Shown: positions 25,617 through 34,477, counted from the stretch's first letter. The stretch: 64,000 bases of DNA from Actinacidiphila glaucinigra (GCF_900188405.1 NZ_FZOF01000012.1:124001-188000); one strand, 5' to 3'. The notes: generated by a model from the sequence alone, not told the origin. A program made the numbers and translations.

Positions 25617-26801
25617 TCACCGGCAGGCGTCCAGCGGCAGTGTCGCCCGCACCAGGAAGCCGCCGTCCGGCTCGGGGCCCGCGTCCAGGGTGCCGCCCAG
25701 CGCGGCGGCGCGTTCGCGCAGCCCGGTCAGGCCGTGCCCGCCGGACGGCAGCGCCGGGCCCCGGCCCTCCTCGCCGCCCGGCGCGTTGCGCACCGCGACG
25801 TGCAGGGCGTCGGCGGCGAGCCGCACCGTCACCTCGGTCCGCGCCCCGGGGGCGTGCTTGCGCACGTTGGTCAGGGCCTCCTGCACGGTGCGGTACGCCG
25901 CGTGCTGCACCGGCGGCGGGCATCCGGCACGGCCCGGGGCGGGCAGGTCTCCGTGCACCTCCGGCCCGGCCGCGGCGAGCAGCGTGGCCAGCTCCGCGAG
26001 CCCCGGGCCTGCGTCCTGGCCGCCTCCCGCCACCGGCATCCGCAGCAGCCCCACCATGTGCCGCAGTTCGTCCAGCGCCTCACGGCTGAGCTGCCGCACG
26101 GTTCCTGCCGCGGCCCGGGCCTCGTCGCCCCGGGCGGTCGCCTCCAGCGCGCCGGACTGCACGGCGATCAGGCTGATGTGGTGGGCCACGGTGTCGTGCA
26201 TCTCCCGCGCGAGCCGGGTGCGCTCGCGTTCCACCGCCCGCTCCGCGGCCAGCCGCCGTTCCCGCTCCCGGCTCTCGGCGAGCTCGGCGAGCCGCGCGGC
26301 AAGCTCCCGGCGCGACGCGGTGAGCAGCCCGAGCGCGGTCGGGGCCACGGCCAGCAGTGCCGACAGCAGCACCGCCAGCAAGGTCGCCGCGGGGGCCCAG
26401 TCGACCTCCCCGATCCACGGCCAGGGGAAGAACGACACAAAGGCGACGGCCGCCGCGCCGCCCCACGTCACCGCCGTGGGCGGCGTGATCCCCCTCCGGC
26501 CCGGGAGCGGCACCGTCCCCCGCCGCAGCAGCCGCCGGGCGCACGCGACGGTCGGGGCGCCCCCGTCGGCGGCGATCGTGTACAGCGCCGCCATGGGGGC
26601 CAGCCACACGTAGCCCAGCGACAGGGCGGGCAGGGTGGCCAGCAGCACCGTCAGCGGCAGCCGGCGGCGCAGCGCGAGGGCGCCGGCCGCCGCGTACGCC
26701 GCCGTCAGCGCGAGGGGACCGCCCAGGGAACGGGTGGCCCAGGCCTCGGCCGCCGCGACGGCGACCAGGCCCCCGTCGACGGCGGCCCGGCGGAGTCTCA
26801 C
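25617..26801 (-). CDS. two-component sensor histidine kinase (HisKA_3 type)
   Basis: A 394-residue membrane kinase of the NarL/DesK class. About four to five hydrophobic helices fill the first 150 residues, then a coiled linker (ARLAELAESRERERRLAAER), the phospho-acceptor segment REMHDTVAHHISLI (His about 202) and a C-terminal ATPase domain with the N-box VQEALTNVRKHA and GGHGLTGLRERAAALGG. GTG 26801 overlaps the response-regulator stop (GTGA). The signal is not evident. It ends 28 bp from the convergent tesB. Confidence 0.9.
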   Translation of the reverse strand: MRLRRAAVDGGLVAVAAAEAWATRSLGGPLALTAAYAAAGALALRRRLPLTVLLATLPALSLGYVWLAPMAALYTIAADGGAPTVACARRLLRRGTVPLPGRRGITPPTAVTWGGAAAVAFVSFFPWPWIGEVDWAPAATLLAVLLSALLAVAPTALGLLTASRRELAARLAELAESRERERRLAAERAVERERTRLAREMHDTVAHHISLIAVQSGALEATARGDEARAAAGTVRQLSREALDELRHMVGLLRMPVAGGGQDAGPGLAELATLLAAAGPEVHGDLPAPGRAGCPPPVQHAAYRTVQEALTNVRKHAPGARTEVTVRLAADALHVAVRNAPGGEEGRGPALPSGGHGLTGLRERAAALGGTLDAGPEPDGGFLVRATLPLDACR

Positions 26802-27460
26802 GCGGCGCTCCCCGGCGAGAGCCCGGCCCGGTGTGCCGTGATCGCCAGCGACACCCGGTTCGGCGCGTCGAGTTTGCGCAGCAGGGCGCGGACGTGGTCC
26901 TTCACCGTGGCCACGGTGATGTAGAGCCGCTCGGCGATCTCCAGGTTCGACAGGCCCCCGGCGACCAGCAGCAGCACCTCCCGCTCCCGTCCGGTCAGCC
27001 GGTCCAGGGCCGTACCGGCGGGGTCCGTCTCCCGGGCGTCGGCCGTCCCCAGGTATCCGTCGACCACGGCGCGGCTGACGGTGGGCGTGAAGACCGTCCC
27101 GCCGGAGGCGAGCACCCGGACGGCGTCGATGAGGGTGGCGACCGCCGTGTCCTTGAGCAGGAAACCGGTCGCGCCCGCGCGCATGGCGGCGGTGATGTGG
27201 GCGCTGGTGTCGAATCCGGTGAGCATCGCGACGGCCGGCGGATCGGGCAGCGCCCGTACGGCGCGCAGCACGGTCAGCCCGTCGGGTTCGGGCATCACCG
27301 TGTCCAGGAGCACCAGGTCGGGCGCGTGCCCGCGGACGGCGGCCAGTGCCGCGCGGCTGTCGCAGTCCGCGACCACCCTGATGTCGCCGGCGGACTCCAG
27401 GATGCGCCGCAGGGCGGTCCTCACCAGTGTCTCGTCGTCGACCACTACGACCCGTATCAC
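26798..27460 (-). CDS. LuxR/NarL family response regulator
   Basis: A 220-residue response regulator. Receiver domain: acidic pocket DDE at residues 8-10, phospho-Asp53 in LVLLDTVMPEPDG, and LKD after the fifth strand. The C-terminal LuxR helix-turn-helix reads LTGREREVLLLVAGGLSNLE followed by IAERLYITVATVKDHV. GTG 27460 is the start; AGAGAGG lies about 10 bp upstream. It is co-translated with the downstream kinase and is its cognate partner. Confidence 0.92.
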   Translation of the reverse strand: MIRVVVVDDETLVRTALRRILESAGDIRVVADCDSRAALAAVRGHAPDLVLLDTVMPEPDGLTVLRAVRALPDPPAVAMLTGFDTSAHITAAMRAGATGFLLKDTAVATLIDAVRVLASGGTVFTPTVSRAVVDGYLGTADARETDPAGTALDRLTGREREVLLLVAGGLSNLEIAERLYITVATVKDHVRALLRKLDAPNRVSLAITAHRAGLSPGSAA

Positions 27461-27786
27461 GCTCCCGCGCCTCTCTCCCGACGGCCTTCCACTCCACCCG
27501 GGGGTGGACCGCGATGTCCGTCCCGGGGGTGATCCTCCGGCGGCGCCGGACCGGCGGAATCGACGGCGATCGTAACGAGCGCACCGCCGGGTCGCATGCC
27601 CGGGCGGCCGTGCCCGTCGGTCGACGGGGGAGACCGGGGGCCGACGGGGGCCGGCGGGGGACGACGCGGCCCGCGGAGGAACCACGGGGAACGGGGGTTC
27701 TCATGCCGTGGACCAAGGGCGGGGGCGCAGGCCCCGGCCCGTCGGGAAACGGCGGGCCACGCCTCCTCGGGGGCGTGGCCCCGCTG
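27461..27786. other. intergenic region before the two-component operon
   Basis: About 325 bp between the response-regulator start and the 3' end of the phosphatase-like gene. It would hold the two-component promoter on its left side and a terminator hairpin (27754-27781) on its right. I see no gene; open frames are GC-skew artefacts. Confidence 0.6.
27754..27781 (-). terminator. hairpin downstream of the phosphatase-like gene
   Basis: Stem GGGCCACGCC / GGCGTGGCCC (27754-27763 with 27772-27781) with an eight-base loop, six bp beyond the stop codon of the minus-strand gene at 27787. No T-run follows. Confidence 0.6.
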
Positions 27787-28587
27787 TCACGCGGAGCCGG
27801 TCAGGCCCGCCGCCTCCAGCAGGTAGGCGGTCATCGGGTCGTAGTGGCGCGGGTCGGTGACGTGGTCGTCGAGCGGGACGGTCACCGAGACCGTGCCCTC
27901 CGCCTCGGCGAGGAAGAGCGCCGGGTCGTTGCAGTCGGCGAAGCCGATCGCGTCGATGCCGCGCTGTCCGGCGCACCCCGCCCAGCCGTGGTCGGCGACG
28001 ACCAGGTCGGGCATCGGCCGGCCCTGCGCGGCCAGCCCGTCCAGGACCGCCGCCATCGGACCGGGGGAGTGGGTGTGCCACAGCGTGGCGCCGCGCTCCA
28101 GCATGGCCACGTCGCAGAACTGGAAGACGCCGCCCTCGTCGGTGGACAGCCCGCCGGGGATCGCGACGACCTCGGCCCCGGCGGCCCCCGCGGCCGCCGC
28201 GAGGGTCCGGTGGACGTCCAGCAGGCCGCCGGGGTGGCCGGTGGCGAACAGCACCCGCTGCCCGCCCTCCACGGCCTTGCAGAGCATTCGGGCGGCACGG
28301 TCCAGGGCGCTGATCGTCAGCTCGGGGTCGATGGTGTCCTGCCCGCGGAGGTGGCCGGGGTCGGCCACGACCCCGCAGCGCTCGGCCATGACCGCCAGCA
28401 CCGCCTCCTCGTCCGTCCAGCGGTCGCCGAACTCCAGGCCGAACCAGTAGTGGCGGTCGCCCTCGGCGAGTCTGCGGTAGTGCGAGCGGTTGTTCTCGCG
28501 GGGAGTGGCGACGTCGCCCGCGATGCGCGTGCGTACGAGGTGGTCGGCGAGGGCCTTGCGGGACGGCGCGGTGACATGGGGCAGCAT
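27787..28587 (-). CDS. conserved actinobacterial phosphatase-like protein
   Basis: A 266-residue cytoplasmic protein. It has ordered alpha/beta segments such as RVLFATGHPGGLLDVHRTLA, VVAIPGGLSTDEGGVFQFCD, WHTHSPGPM and DLVVADHGWAGCAGQRGID. Streptomyces homologues are commonly labelled phosphatase; I see several His/Asp clusters compatible with metal binding but no textbook motif, so the activity is unproven. ATG 28587 is used; an ATG at 28596 adds three residues. It reads towards the two-component system and is followed by a hairpin. Confidence 0.7.
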   Translation of the reverse strand: MLPHVTAPSRKALADHLVRTRIAGDVATPRENNRSHYRRLAEGDRHYWFGLEFGDRWTDEEAVLAVMAERCGVVADPGHLRGQDTIDPELTISALDRAARMLCKAVEGGQRVLFATGHPGGLLDVHRTLAAAAGAAGAEVVAIPGGLSTDEGGVFQFCDVAMLERGATLWHTHSPGPMAAVLDGLAAQGRPMPDLVVADHGWAGCAGQRGIDAIGFADCNDPALFLAEAEGTVSVTVPLDDHVTDPRHYDPMTAYLLEAAGLTGSA

Positions 28588-28699
28588 GACCCCCATTGTC
28601 GCCTGCTGTCGGACGTGCGTGCGGGGGGCCGGCGATCGACGCCGGTCCGTTACCTCCTGCCGGGGCGTCAGGAAGCCTGCCACCGCCGGGCGCACGGGT

Positions 28700-30205
28700 T
28701 CACAGCCAGCGCAGCGCGAACCACAGCTCCATGCGTACGTCCGGGTCGTCCAGGTCCGCCCCCAGCAGGGCCGCCGCCCGCCCGATGCGCTGGCGCACGG
28801 TGTTGCGGTGCACCTCCAGGGCGACGGCCGTACGGTCCCAGCTGCCGTGCAGACCGATCCAGGTGCGCAGCGTCTCCACCAGGGCGGGCGAGTCCGTCAC
28901 CGGCGCCAGCAGGTCCTCCGCCCTGGCCCGGGCGTCGTCCGGGCTGACCAGTCCGGTCATGCCGGGACCGGCTCCGCGGTGGACCACCAGCGGCGCACGG
29001 GTGCCGATCGCCCGGCGCAGCGCGGCCGCGGCCTGTCCGTCCCCGGTGACGAGGGCGGCCACCGCCACGGGGCCGCTCACCCCGAGGGTCCACCCCGGCT
29101 GGGCGGTCACCTCGCGTCCGGCCGGCAGCAGCAGGCGTACGACCGCGTCGCCCGGCTCGATCAGTGCGGTGCCCAGTGCCGTGCCGAGGGCGGCGGCCGC
29201 CAGGGGTCCGGCCGGGCCGCCGCGTCTGCGGGCGTGGACGACGGCCCACCGGGACCCGGGTCCCAGCAGCGGGGCGGCCTCCTCCGGGGCCGCGCCCAGC
29301 AGCAGCCGGACCAGTGCCGCGGAACGGCCCGCCTCCGCGCTGCCCAGGTGCGGCCCGGTGAGCAGGGAGAGCAGCACGGCCGCGACGTTGGCGACCGCGT
29401 GGTCGCCCGGATCGGGACGGCCCGTCACCAGGACGAGCGCCGGCCGCTCGCTCGGGGCTCCGCCGGCGAGGGCGTACGCCGACAGGCGCGTCCCCGCGTG
29501 GGAGTCGGTCGCCGACGACGGCGCGTGCGCGTCCGGCGCCGGGCGTACCACCCCGGCGAGCCGGACCGCCGCCGCACGCGCCCCGGGGTCCGGGACACTG
29601 CCCGCCGCGTACACCTCGGAGCCGTCCGGGGCGATCAGCGCGGCCCAGGCGCCCAGACGGCCGGCGAGCCTGCGCAGCACCGAGGGGACGGGATCGGGGC
29701 GCGCGGCGGCCGCGGCCAGGGCCTGCTGCGACTCGGTGACGTGCCGCAGCTCGCGGACCCTGGCCTCGCCCATGGCCTGCCATACCGCCCGCGCGACGGC
29801 GGTGAAGGGCGTCCGCGGCGGCACCTCCACCAGCGGCAGGCCGTGCCGGTCGCAGGCGGCGAGCAGCGCCGCCGGAGTCTCGTCGTGCACCGGGGCGAGG
29901 CCGAAGCCGAGCGCCGACGCCCCCGCCTCGACGGTGCGGGCCACGTAGCGGTCCAGGTAGGCGCCGGCGCCCTTCGCCGACGCGAAGTGCACCCCCGCGG
30001 TCAGCAGCAGCTCCCCGCCGAGCAGATAGGGGAAGGGGTCCTCCATCTCGCTGGTGTGCACCCACTGGACGCGGACGTCCCGCTCGGCAGCGGACGGTCC
30101 CGCGACCTGGCGCAGCCCGAGGTCGGGCAGGGCGAGCAGGGCGGCAAGGGGGATCGGCGGGGTGGGCGGGACGGCCGGCGCCGGGTCCCGGCGCGGGGGA
30201 GTCAT
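28700..30205 (-). CDS. PucR family transcriptional regulator
   Basis: A 501-residue regulator. The N-terminal PucR ligand domain (PIPLAALLALPDLGLRQVAG, VQWVHTSEMEDPFPYLLGGE) is followed by a variable GGDEF-like centre and a C-terminal PucR-type helix-turn-helix (TAVALEVHRNTVRQRIGRAA, residues about 460-480). ATG 30205 has GGAGGAA six bp upstream. PucR proteins usually activate or repress purine, allantoin or amino-compound catabolism. It is divergent from the SSS permease-ureohydrolase-TPP operon and is the likely regulator of it. Confidence 0.9.
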   Translation of the reverse strand: MTPPRRDPAPAVPPTPPIPLAALLALPDLGLRQVAGPSAAERDVRVQWVHTSEMEDPFPYLLGGELLLTAGVHFASAKGAGAYLDRYVARTVEAGASALGFGLAPVHDETPAALLAACDRHGLPLVEVPPRTPFTAVARAVWQAMGEARVRELRHVTESQQALAAAAARPDPVPSVLRRLAGRLGAWAALIAPDGSEVYAAGSVPDPGARAAAVRLAGVVRPAPDAHAPSSATDSHAGTRLSAYALAGGAPSERPALVLVTGRPDPGDHAVANVAAVLLSLLTGPHLGSAEAGRSAALVRLLLGAAPEEAAPLLGPGSRWAVVHARRRGGPAGPLAAAALGTALGTALIEPGDAVVRLLLPAGREVTAQPGWTLGVSGPVAVAALVTGDGQAAAALRRAIGTRAPLVVHRGAGPGMTGLVSPDDARARAEDLLAPVTDSPALVETLRTWIGLHGSWDRTAVALEVHRNTVRQRIGRAAALLGADLDDPDVRMELWFALRWL

Positions 30206-30207
30206 GT

Positions 30208-30247
30208 GCGTTTCCTCCGTCCGGGCCGCTGGCGATGGAGGAAACGT
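30208..30247. promoter_or_regulatory. long-arm inverted repeat in the pucR/permease spacer
   Basis: CGTTTCCTCC (about 30209-30218) and its exact complement GGAGGAAACG (about 30237-30246) flank 18 bp. The left arm includes the pucR Shine-Dalgarno on the minus strand. Either a dimeric operator in the divergent promoter or a hairpin hiding the pucR ribosome-binding site is possible. Confidence 0.45.
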
Positions 30248-30332
30248 ACACTTCAGCGTCTCTTCCCGGCCACCTATCGTCACCGCAGAGGAAGCCAGCG
30301 GCTCCGCCCGCGCTACCGATGGAGGAGGGCTC

Positions 30333-31802
30333 ATGGCCGTCGACTACGCCGTGATCATCGCGTATCTGGCCGGCATGCTCGCCATGGGCTGGTGGGGCAT
30401 GCGCCGCGCCAGGTCCAAGAGCGAGTTCCTGGTCGCCGGCCGCCGGCTGGGCCCGTCGATGTACTCCGGCACCATGGCGGCGATCGTCCTCGGCGGCGCC
30501 TCCACCATCGGCGGCGTCGGCCTCGGCTACCGGTACGGACTGTCCGGCGCCTGGATGGTCTTCACCATCGGCCTCGGCCTGCTGGCGCTGAGCGTCTTCT
30601 TCTCGGCCCGCATCGCCCGGCTGAAGGTCTACACCGTCTCCGAGATGCTCGACCTGCGCTACGGCGGCTCGGCCGGGGTCATCTCCGGCGTCGTGATGTG
30701 GGCGTACACGCTCATGCTCGCGGTCACCTCGACCATCGCCTACGCGACGATCTTCGACGTCCTGTTCGGCCTGGACCGCACCCTGGCGATCGTCCTGGGC
30801 GGCGCCGTCGTGGTGGCGTACTCGACGCTGGGCGGCATGTGGTCGATCACGCTCACCGACATGGTGCAGTTCGTGGTCAAGACCCTCGGCGTGCTGGTCC
30901 TGCTGCTGCCGATCGCGGTGGTCAAGGCGGGCGGCTTCGCGGAGATGAAGGCGCAGCTGCCGACCGAGTACTTCGCGCCCCTGGGCATCGGCGGGCAGAC
31001 GATCTTCACCTATGTGCTGATCTACACCTTCGGCATGCTCATCGGACAGGACATCTGGCAGCGGGTGTTCACCGCCCGCAGCGACAGGGTCGCCAAGCTC
31101 GGCGGCACCGTCGCCGGTGTCTACTGCCTGGTGTACGCCATCGCCGGCGCCGTCATCGGCACCGCCGCGAAGGTGCTGTACCCCGATCTGGCTGCGGCCG
31201 ACGACGCCTTCGCCACCATCGTCAAGGACGCGCTGCCGGTGGGCGTGCGCGGCCTGGTGCTGGCCGCCGCGCTCTCCGCGGTGATGTCCACCTCCTCCGG
31301 TGCGCTGATCGCCTGCGCCACGGTGGCCAACAACGACATCTGGTCGCGGCTGCGCGGCGTGGTCGGCCGCGGGCGGGACGACGAGGGCGCGCACGACGAG
31401 GTGGCGGGCAACCGCGCCTTCATCCTGATCATGGGTGTGGCCGTCATCGGCATCGCCATCGCGCTGAACAACGTCGTCGAGGCGCTGACCGTGGCCTACA
31501 ACCTGCTCGTCGGCGGGCTGCTGGTGCCGATCCTCGGCGGACTGCTCTGGAGGCGGGGCACCGCACCGGGCGCCCTGTCCTCGGTCGTGGTCGGAGGCGT
31601 GGCGGTCGTCGGCTTGATGGCCTGGAAGGGCATCCTCGCCAACGAACCCGTCTACTACGGCCTTCTGGCGTCCCTGGTCGCCTACGTCGCGGTGAGCCTC
31701 GCCACCAAGCCGACCGACGCCGCCGTGCTGGCGGCCTGGCGGGAGCGGCTGGCCGGACGGACCCCCGTCCCGGCCGCCGAGGGGACCGTTCCGGTCGGAT
31801 AA
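30333..31802 (+). CDS. sodium:solute symporter (SSS family)
   Basis: A 489-residue permease with about 12-13 membrane helices, typical length. The N-terminus is MAVDYAVIIAYLAGMLAMGW; conserved SSS segments are FLVAGRRLGPSMYSG, TIGGVGLGYRYGLSG and AALSAVMSTSSGALIACAT (sodium-site helix). It imports an organic solute with Na+. GGAGGAGGG stands just before ATG 30333. The next gene, a ureohydrolase, is 52 bp downstream on the same strand, suggesting uptake of the guanidino substrate or its precursor. Confidence 0.9.
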   Translation: MAVDYAVIIAYLAGMLAMGWWGMRRARSKSEFLVAGRRLGPSMYSGTMAAIVLGGASTIGGVGLGYRYGLSGAWMVFTIGLGLLALSVFFSARIARLKVYTVSEMLDLRYGGSAGVISGVVMWAYTLMLAVTSTIAYATIFDVLFGLDRTLAIVLGGAVVVAYSTLGGMWSITLTDMVQFVVKTLGVLVLLLPIAVVKAGGFAEMKAQLPTEYFAPLGIGGQTIFTYVLIYTFGMLIGQDIWQRVFTARSDRVAKLGGTVAGVYCLVYAIAGAVIGTAAKVLYPDLAAADDAFATIVKDALPVGVRGLVLAAALSAVMSTSSGALIACATVANNDIWSRLRGVVGRGRDDEGAHDEVAGNRAFILIMGVAVIGIAIALNNVVEALTVAYNLLVGGLLVPILGGLLWRRGTAPGALSSVVVGGVAVVGLMAWKGILANEPVYYGLLASLVAYVAVSLATKPTDAAVLAAWRERLAGRTPVPAAEGTVPVG

Positions 31803-31854
31803 AGTCACAAAGCGAGCAGAGCGCAACGAAGCGTACGAAAGAAGGCAGTTACCC

Positions 31855-32817
31855 ATGAGCAGCACCGAGCCGCGCGGCCCCATCGACTCCTCCCGCACCC
31901 CGCGGTACGCCGGTCCCGCCACCTTCGCGCGGCTCCCGCGCCTCGACGAGGTCGGCACCACCGACGTCGCCGTGGTCGGCGTGCCCTTCGACGCGGGCGT
32001 CTCCTACCGCCCCGGCGCGCGCTTCGGCGGCAACGCGATCCGCGAGGCCTCCCGTCTGCTGCGCCCGTACAACCCGGCGCAGGACGCCTCGCCCTTCGCG
32101 CTCGCCCAGGTCGCGGACGCCGGTGACATCGCCGCCAACCCGTTCGACATCCATGAGGCCGTCGAGACCATCCAGGCCGCCGCCGACGACCTGCTCGACA
32201 CCGGCGCCCGCCTGATGACCCTCGGCGGCGACCACACCATCTCGCTGCCCCTGCTGCGCGCCATGGCCCGCAAGCACGGCCCGGTCGCCCTGCTGCACTT
32301 CGACGCCCACCTCGACACCTGGGACACCTACTTCGGGGCCGAGTACACCCACGGCACCCCGTTCCGCCGGGCCGTCGAGGAGGGCGTCCTCGACACCTCC
32401 GCGCTCTCCCACGTCGGCACCCGCGGCCCCCTGTACGGCAAGCAGGACCTCACCGACGACGAGAAGATGGGCTTCGGCATCGTCACCTCCGCCGACGTCT
32501 ACCGGCGCGGCGCCGACGAGGTCGCCCAGCAGTTGCGCGAGCGCATCGGCGACCGCCCGCTCTACATCTCCATCGACATCGACGTCCTCGACCCGGCGCA
32601 CGCCCCCGGCACCGGCACCCCCGAGGCCGGCGGCATCACCTCCCGCGAGCTGCTGGAGATCCTGCGGGGCCTGGCCTCCTGCAACCTGGTCTCCGCCGAC
32701 GTCGTCGAGGTCGCCCCCGCCTACGACCACGCCGAGATCACCAGCGTCGCGGCCTCCCACACCGCCTACGAGCTGACCACGATCATGACCCGGCAGATCG
32801 CGGCGGGCCGCGCATGA
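31855..32817 (+). CDS. speB: ureohydrolase: agmatinase or guanidinobutyrase
   Basis: A 320-residue arginase/agmatinase-family enzyme releasing urea from a guanidino compound. The binuclear Mn ligands are all visible: GGDHTISLPL (His), LLHFDAHLDTWD (Asp, His, Asp) and YISIDIDVLDPAHAPGTGTP (Asp, Asp). The PGTGTPE ending fits agmatinase/guanidinobutyrase better than arginase. Streptomyces are known to degrade arginine through 4-guanidinobutyrate, so guanidinobutyrase is a strong alternative to agmatinase. It overlaps the TPP enzyme gene by four bases (ATGA). Confidence 0.92.
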   Translation: MSSTEPRGPIDSSRTPRYAGPATFARLPRLDEVGTTDVAVVGVPFDAGVSYRPGARFGGNAIREASRLLRPYNPAQDASPFALAQVADAGDIAANPFDIHEAVETIQAAADDLLDTGARLMTLGGDHTISLPLLRAMARKHGPVALLHFDAHLDTWDTYFGAEYTHGTPFRRAVEEGVLDTSALSHVGTRGPLYGKQDLTDDEKMGFGIVTSADVYRRGADEVAQQLRERIGDRPLYISIDIDVLDPAHAPGTGTPEAGGITSRELLEILRGLASCNLVSADVVEVAPAYDHAEITSVAASHTAYELTTIMTRQIAAGRA

Positions 32818-34421
32818 GCGAGCGGAACGGCGGCGACCTGGTCGTCGAGTCCCTGGCGGCGCTCGGCGCGACGACCGTCTTCGGGCTGCCCGGGCAGCAC
32901 GCCCTCGGCGCCTTCGACGCGCTGCGGCGCTCGAAGCTGGAGTACGTGGGCCTGCGTGTGGAGAACAACGCGGGTTTCGCCGCGGACGCGTACGCCCGCG
33001 TCACGGGCGGCGCCGCGCCGCTGCTGGTCTCCACCGGCCCCGGCGCGCTCATGACGCTCGCCGCGCTCCAGGAGTCGGCCGCCGCCTCGGTGCCGGTCGT
33101 CGCCATCGGCAGCCAGGTGCCGGTCGCCGGACTCGGCGGTGGCCGCCACGGCTACCTGCACGAACTCGTCGACCAGAAGGCGTCGTTCCGCGACATCGTC
33201 AAGTCGGTGCACACCGTGCGCACCGCCTCCCAGATCCCCTCGGCCCTCGCCGCCGCCTGGGAGACGGCCCTGACCGCGCCGTACGGGCCGGTCTGGGTGG
33301 AGATCCCGCAGGACGTGCTGCTCGCCCCCGTCACCGTCCCGCCGGTCGGGGAGCTGGCTGCCGAGCCGCGGCCGCTGCGCCCGCGCGCCGAGCTGGTCGC
33401 CGAGGCCGCGGCGCTGCTGTCCCGTGCCGAGCGGCCGGTCGTGCTGGCCGGCGGCGGGGTCGTGCGCGCGGGGGCCGAGGCCGAGCTTCGTGCCCTCGCC
33501 GAGCGGCTCGACGCCCCGGTCGCCTGCACCTTCGGCGGCAAGGGGGCCTTCCCCTGGGAGCACCCGCTGTCGCTGCGGAGCTGGCTGGAGGACCGGCACA
33601 CCACCGACTTCCTGGAGGACGCCGACGTCCTGCTGGTCGTCGGTTCCGGGCTGGGCGAGCTCTCCTCGAACTACCACACCTTCCGCCCGCGCGGCCGGGT
33701 GATCCAGGTCGAGGCCGACCTCGGCAAGCTGGAGTCCAACCACCCGGCGCTCGGCATCCACGCCGACGCCCGGCTCGCCCTCGGCGCGCTCGCGGCGGCC
33801 GTCGGCGAACGCCGCGACGCGGCGGCACCCGGGGTGGTGGCGGCCCTGCTGGAGCGGGTCCGGGAGCGGATCGACGGCCAGGACCTCGGCCTGGAACGGG
33901 GCGTGCTCGCCGCCGTCCGGGACGCCCTCCCCGAGGACGCCCCCAGCTTCTGGGACATGACGATCCTCGCCTACTGGGCCTGGTCGGCGTGGCCCGGTCC
34001 GATGCACTCCGCACAGGGCGCCGGCGGCCTCGGCTACGGCTTCCCGGCGGCGCTCGGCGCGGCCGCCGCGGACCGCACCCGGCCCGTACTGGCCGTCTCG
34101 GGCGACGGCGGCGCGATGTACTCGATCGCCGAGCTCGCCACGGCCCGGCAGTACGCCCTGCCCGTCACCTGGCTGATCGTCGACGACGGCGGCTACGGCA
34201 TCCTGCGCGAGTACATGACGGACGCCTTCGGCGAGGCCACCGGGACCGAACTGGCCCGGCCGGACTTCGTCGCCCTGGCCGGATCCTTCGGCGTCCCGGC
34301 GGTCCGTACGAGCCCCGAGAGGCTCCGGGACGACCTCGCGGAGGCCCTCGCGGCGCCCGGCCCCTCGGTGGTCGTGCTCCCCGCGTGCCTGCGGATGTTC
34401 GCGCCGACCCACCTGGGGTGA
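32814..34421 (+). CDS. thiamine pyrophosphate-dependent enzyme (acetolactate synthase/2-ketoacid decarboxylase type)
   Basis: A 535-residue TPP enzyme with three domains. The catalytic Glu is about residue 50 in LRVENNAGFAADAYARVTG; the C-terminal pyrophosphate motif begins GDGGAMYS (about 429) and ends DDGGYGIL instead of the usual NN, an altered Mg site. It is not a biosynthetic acetolactate synthase by context: it is translationally coupled to a ureohydrolase under a PucR regulator. A decarboxylase of 2-ketoarginine or a related guanidino keto acid is a reasonable inference, as AruI of Pseudomonas belongs to this fold. Confidence 0.88.
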   Translation: MSERNGGDLVVESLAALGATTVFGLPGQHALGAFDALRRSKLEYVGLRVENNAGFAADAYARVTGGAAPLLVSTGPGALMTLAALQESAAASVPVVAIGSQVPVAGLGGGRHGYLHELVDQKASFRDIVKSVHTVRTASQIPSALAAAWETALTAPYGPVWVEIPQDVLLAPVTVPPVGELAAEPRPLRPRAELVAEAAALLSRAERPVVLAGGGVVRAGAEAELRALAERLDAPVACTFGGKGAFPWEHPLSLRSWLEDRHTTDFLEDADVLLVVGSGLGELSSNYHTFRPRGRVIQVEADLGKLESNHPALGIHADARLALGALAAAVGERRDAAAPGVVAALLERVRERIDGQDLGLERGVLAAVRDALPEDAPSFWDMTILAYWAWSAWPGPMHSAQGAGGLGYGFPAALGAAAADRTRPVLAVSGDGGAMYSIAELATARQYALPVTWLIVDDGGYGILREYMTDAFGEATGTELARPDFVALAGSFGVPAVRTSPERLRDDLAEALAAPGPSVVVLPACLRMFAPTHLG

Positions 34422-34422
34422 C

Positions 34423-34444
34423 CGGGCGGGCCCCGGCCCGCCCG
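34423..34444 (+). terminator. GC hairpin after the TPP enzyme gene
   Basis: A nine-bp stem (34423-34431 with 34436-34444) of pure G/C begins 2 bp after the stop codon. No T-run follows, as is usual in this genome. Confidence 0.55.
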
Positions 34445-34463
34445 CGCCCGCCCGTCCCCCCGG

Positions 34464-34477
34464 GCGAAACGTTTCGC
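34464..34477. promoter_or_regulatory. LacI-type operator palindrome before the ABC exporter
   Basis: GCGAAACGTTTCGC is a perfect 14-bp palindrome of LacI/GalR style, 131 bp upstream of the exporter's start. No LacI gene is adjacent, so the regulator would be encoded elsewhere. Confidence 0.5.

Noticed and set aside
31803..31854. Guanidine-II (mini-ykkC) riboswitch before the ureohydrolase
   Set aside because: ACGA occurs twice in this A-rich leader, but the flanking stems are at most three base pairs, so the two-hairpin structure is not supported.
28668..31961. 1097-codon open frame on the minus strand
   Set aside because: It overlaps the PucR gene in another frame and the permease antisense, with low-complexity His/Gly/Arg/Val content.
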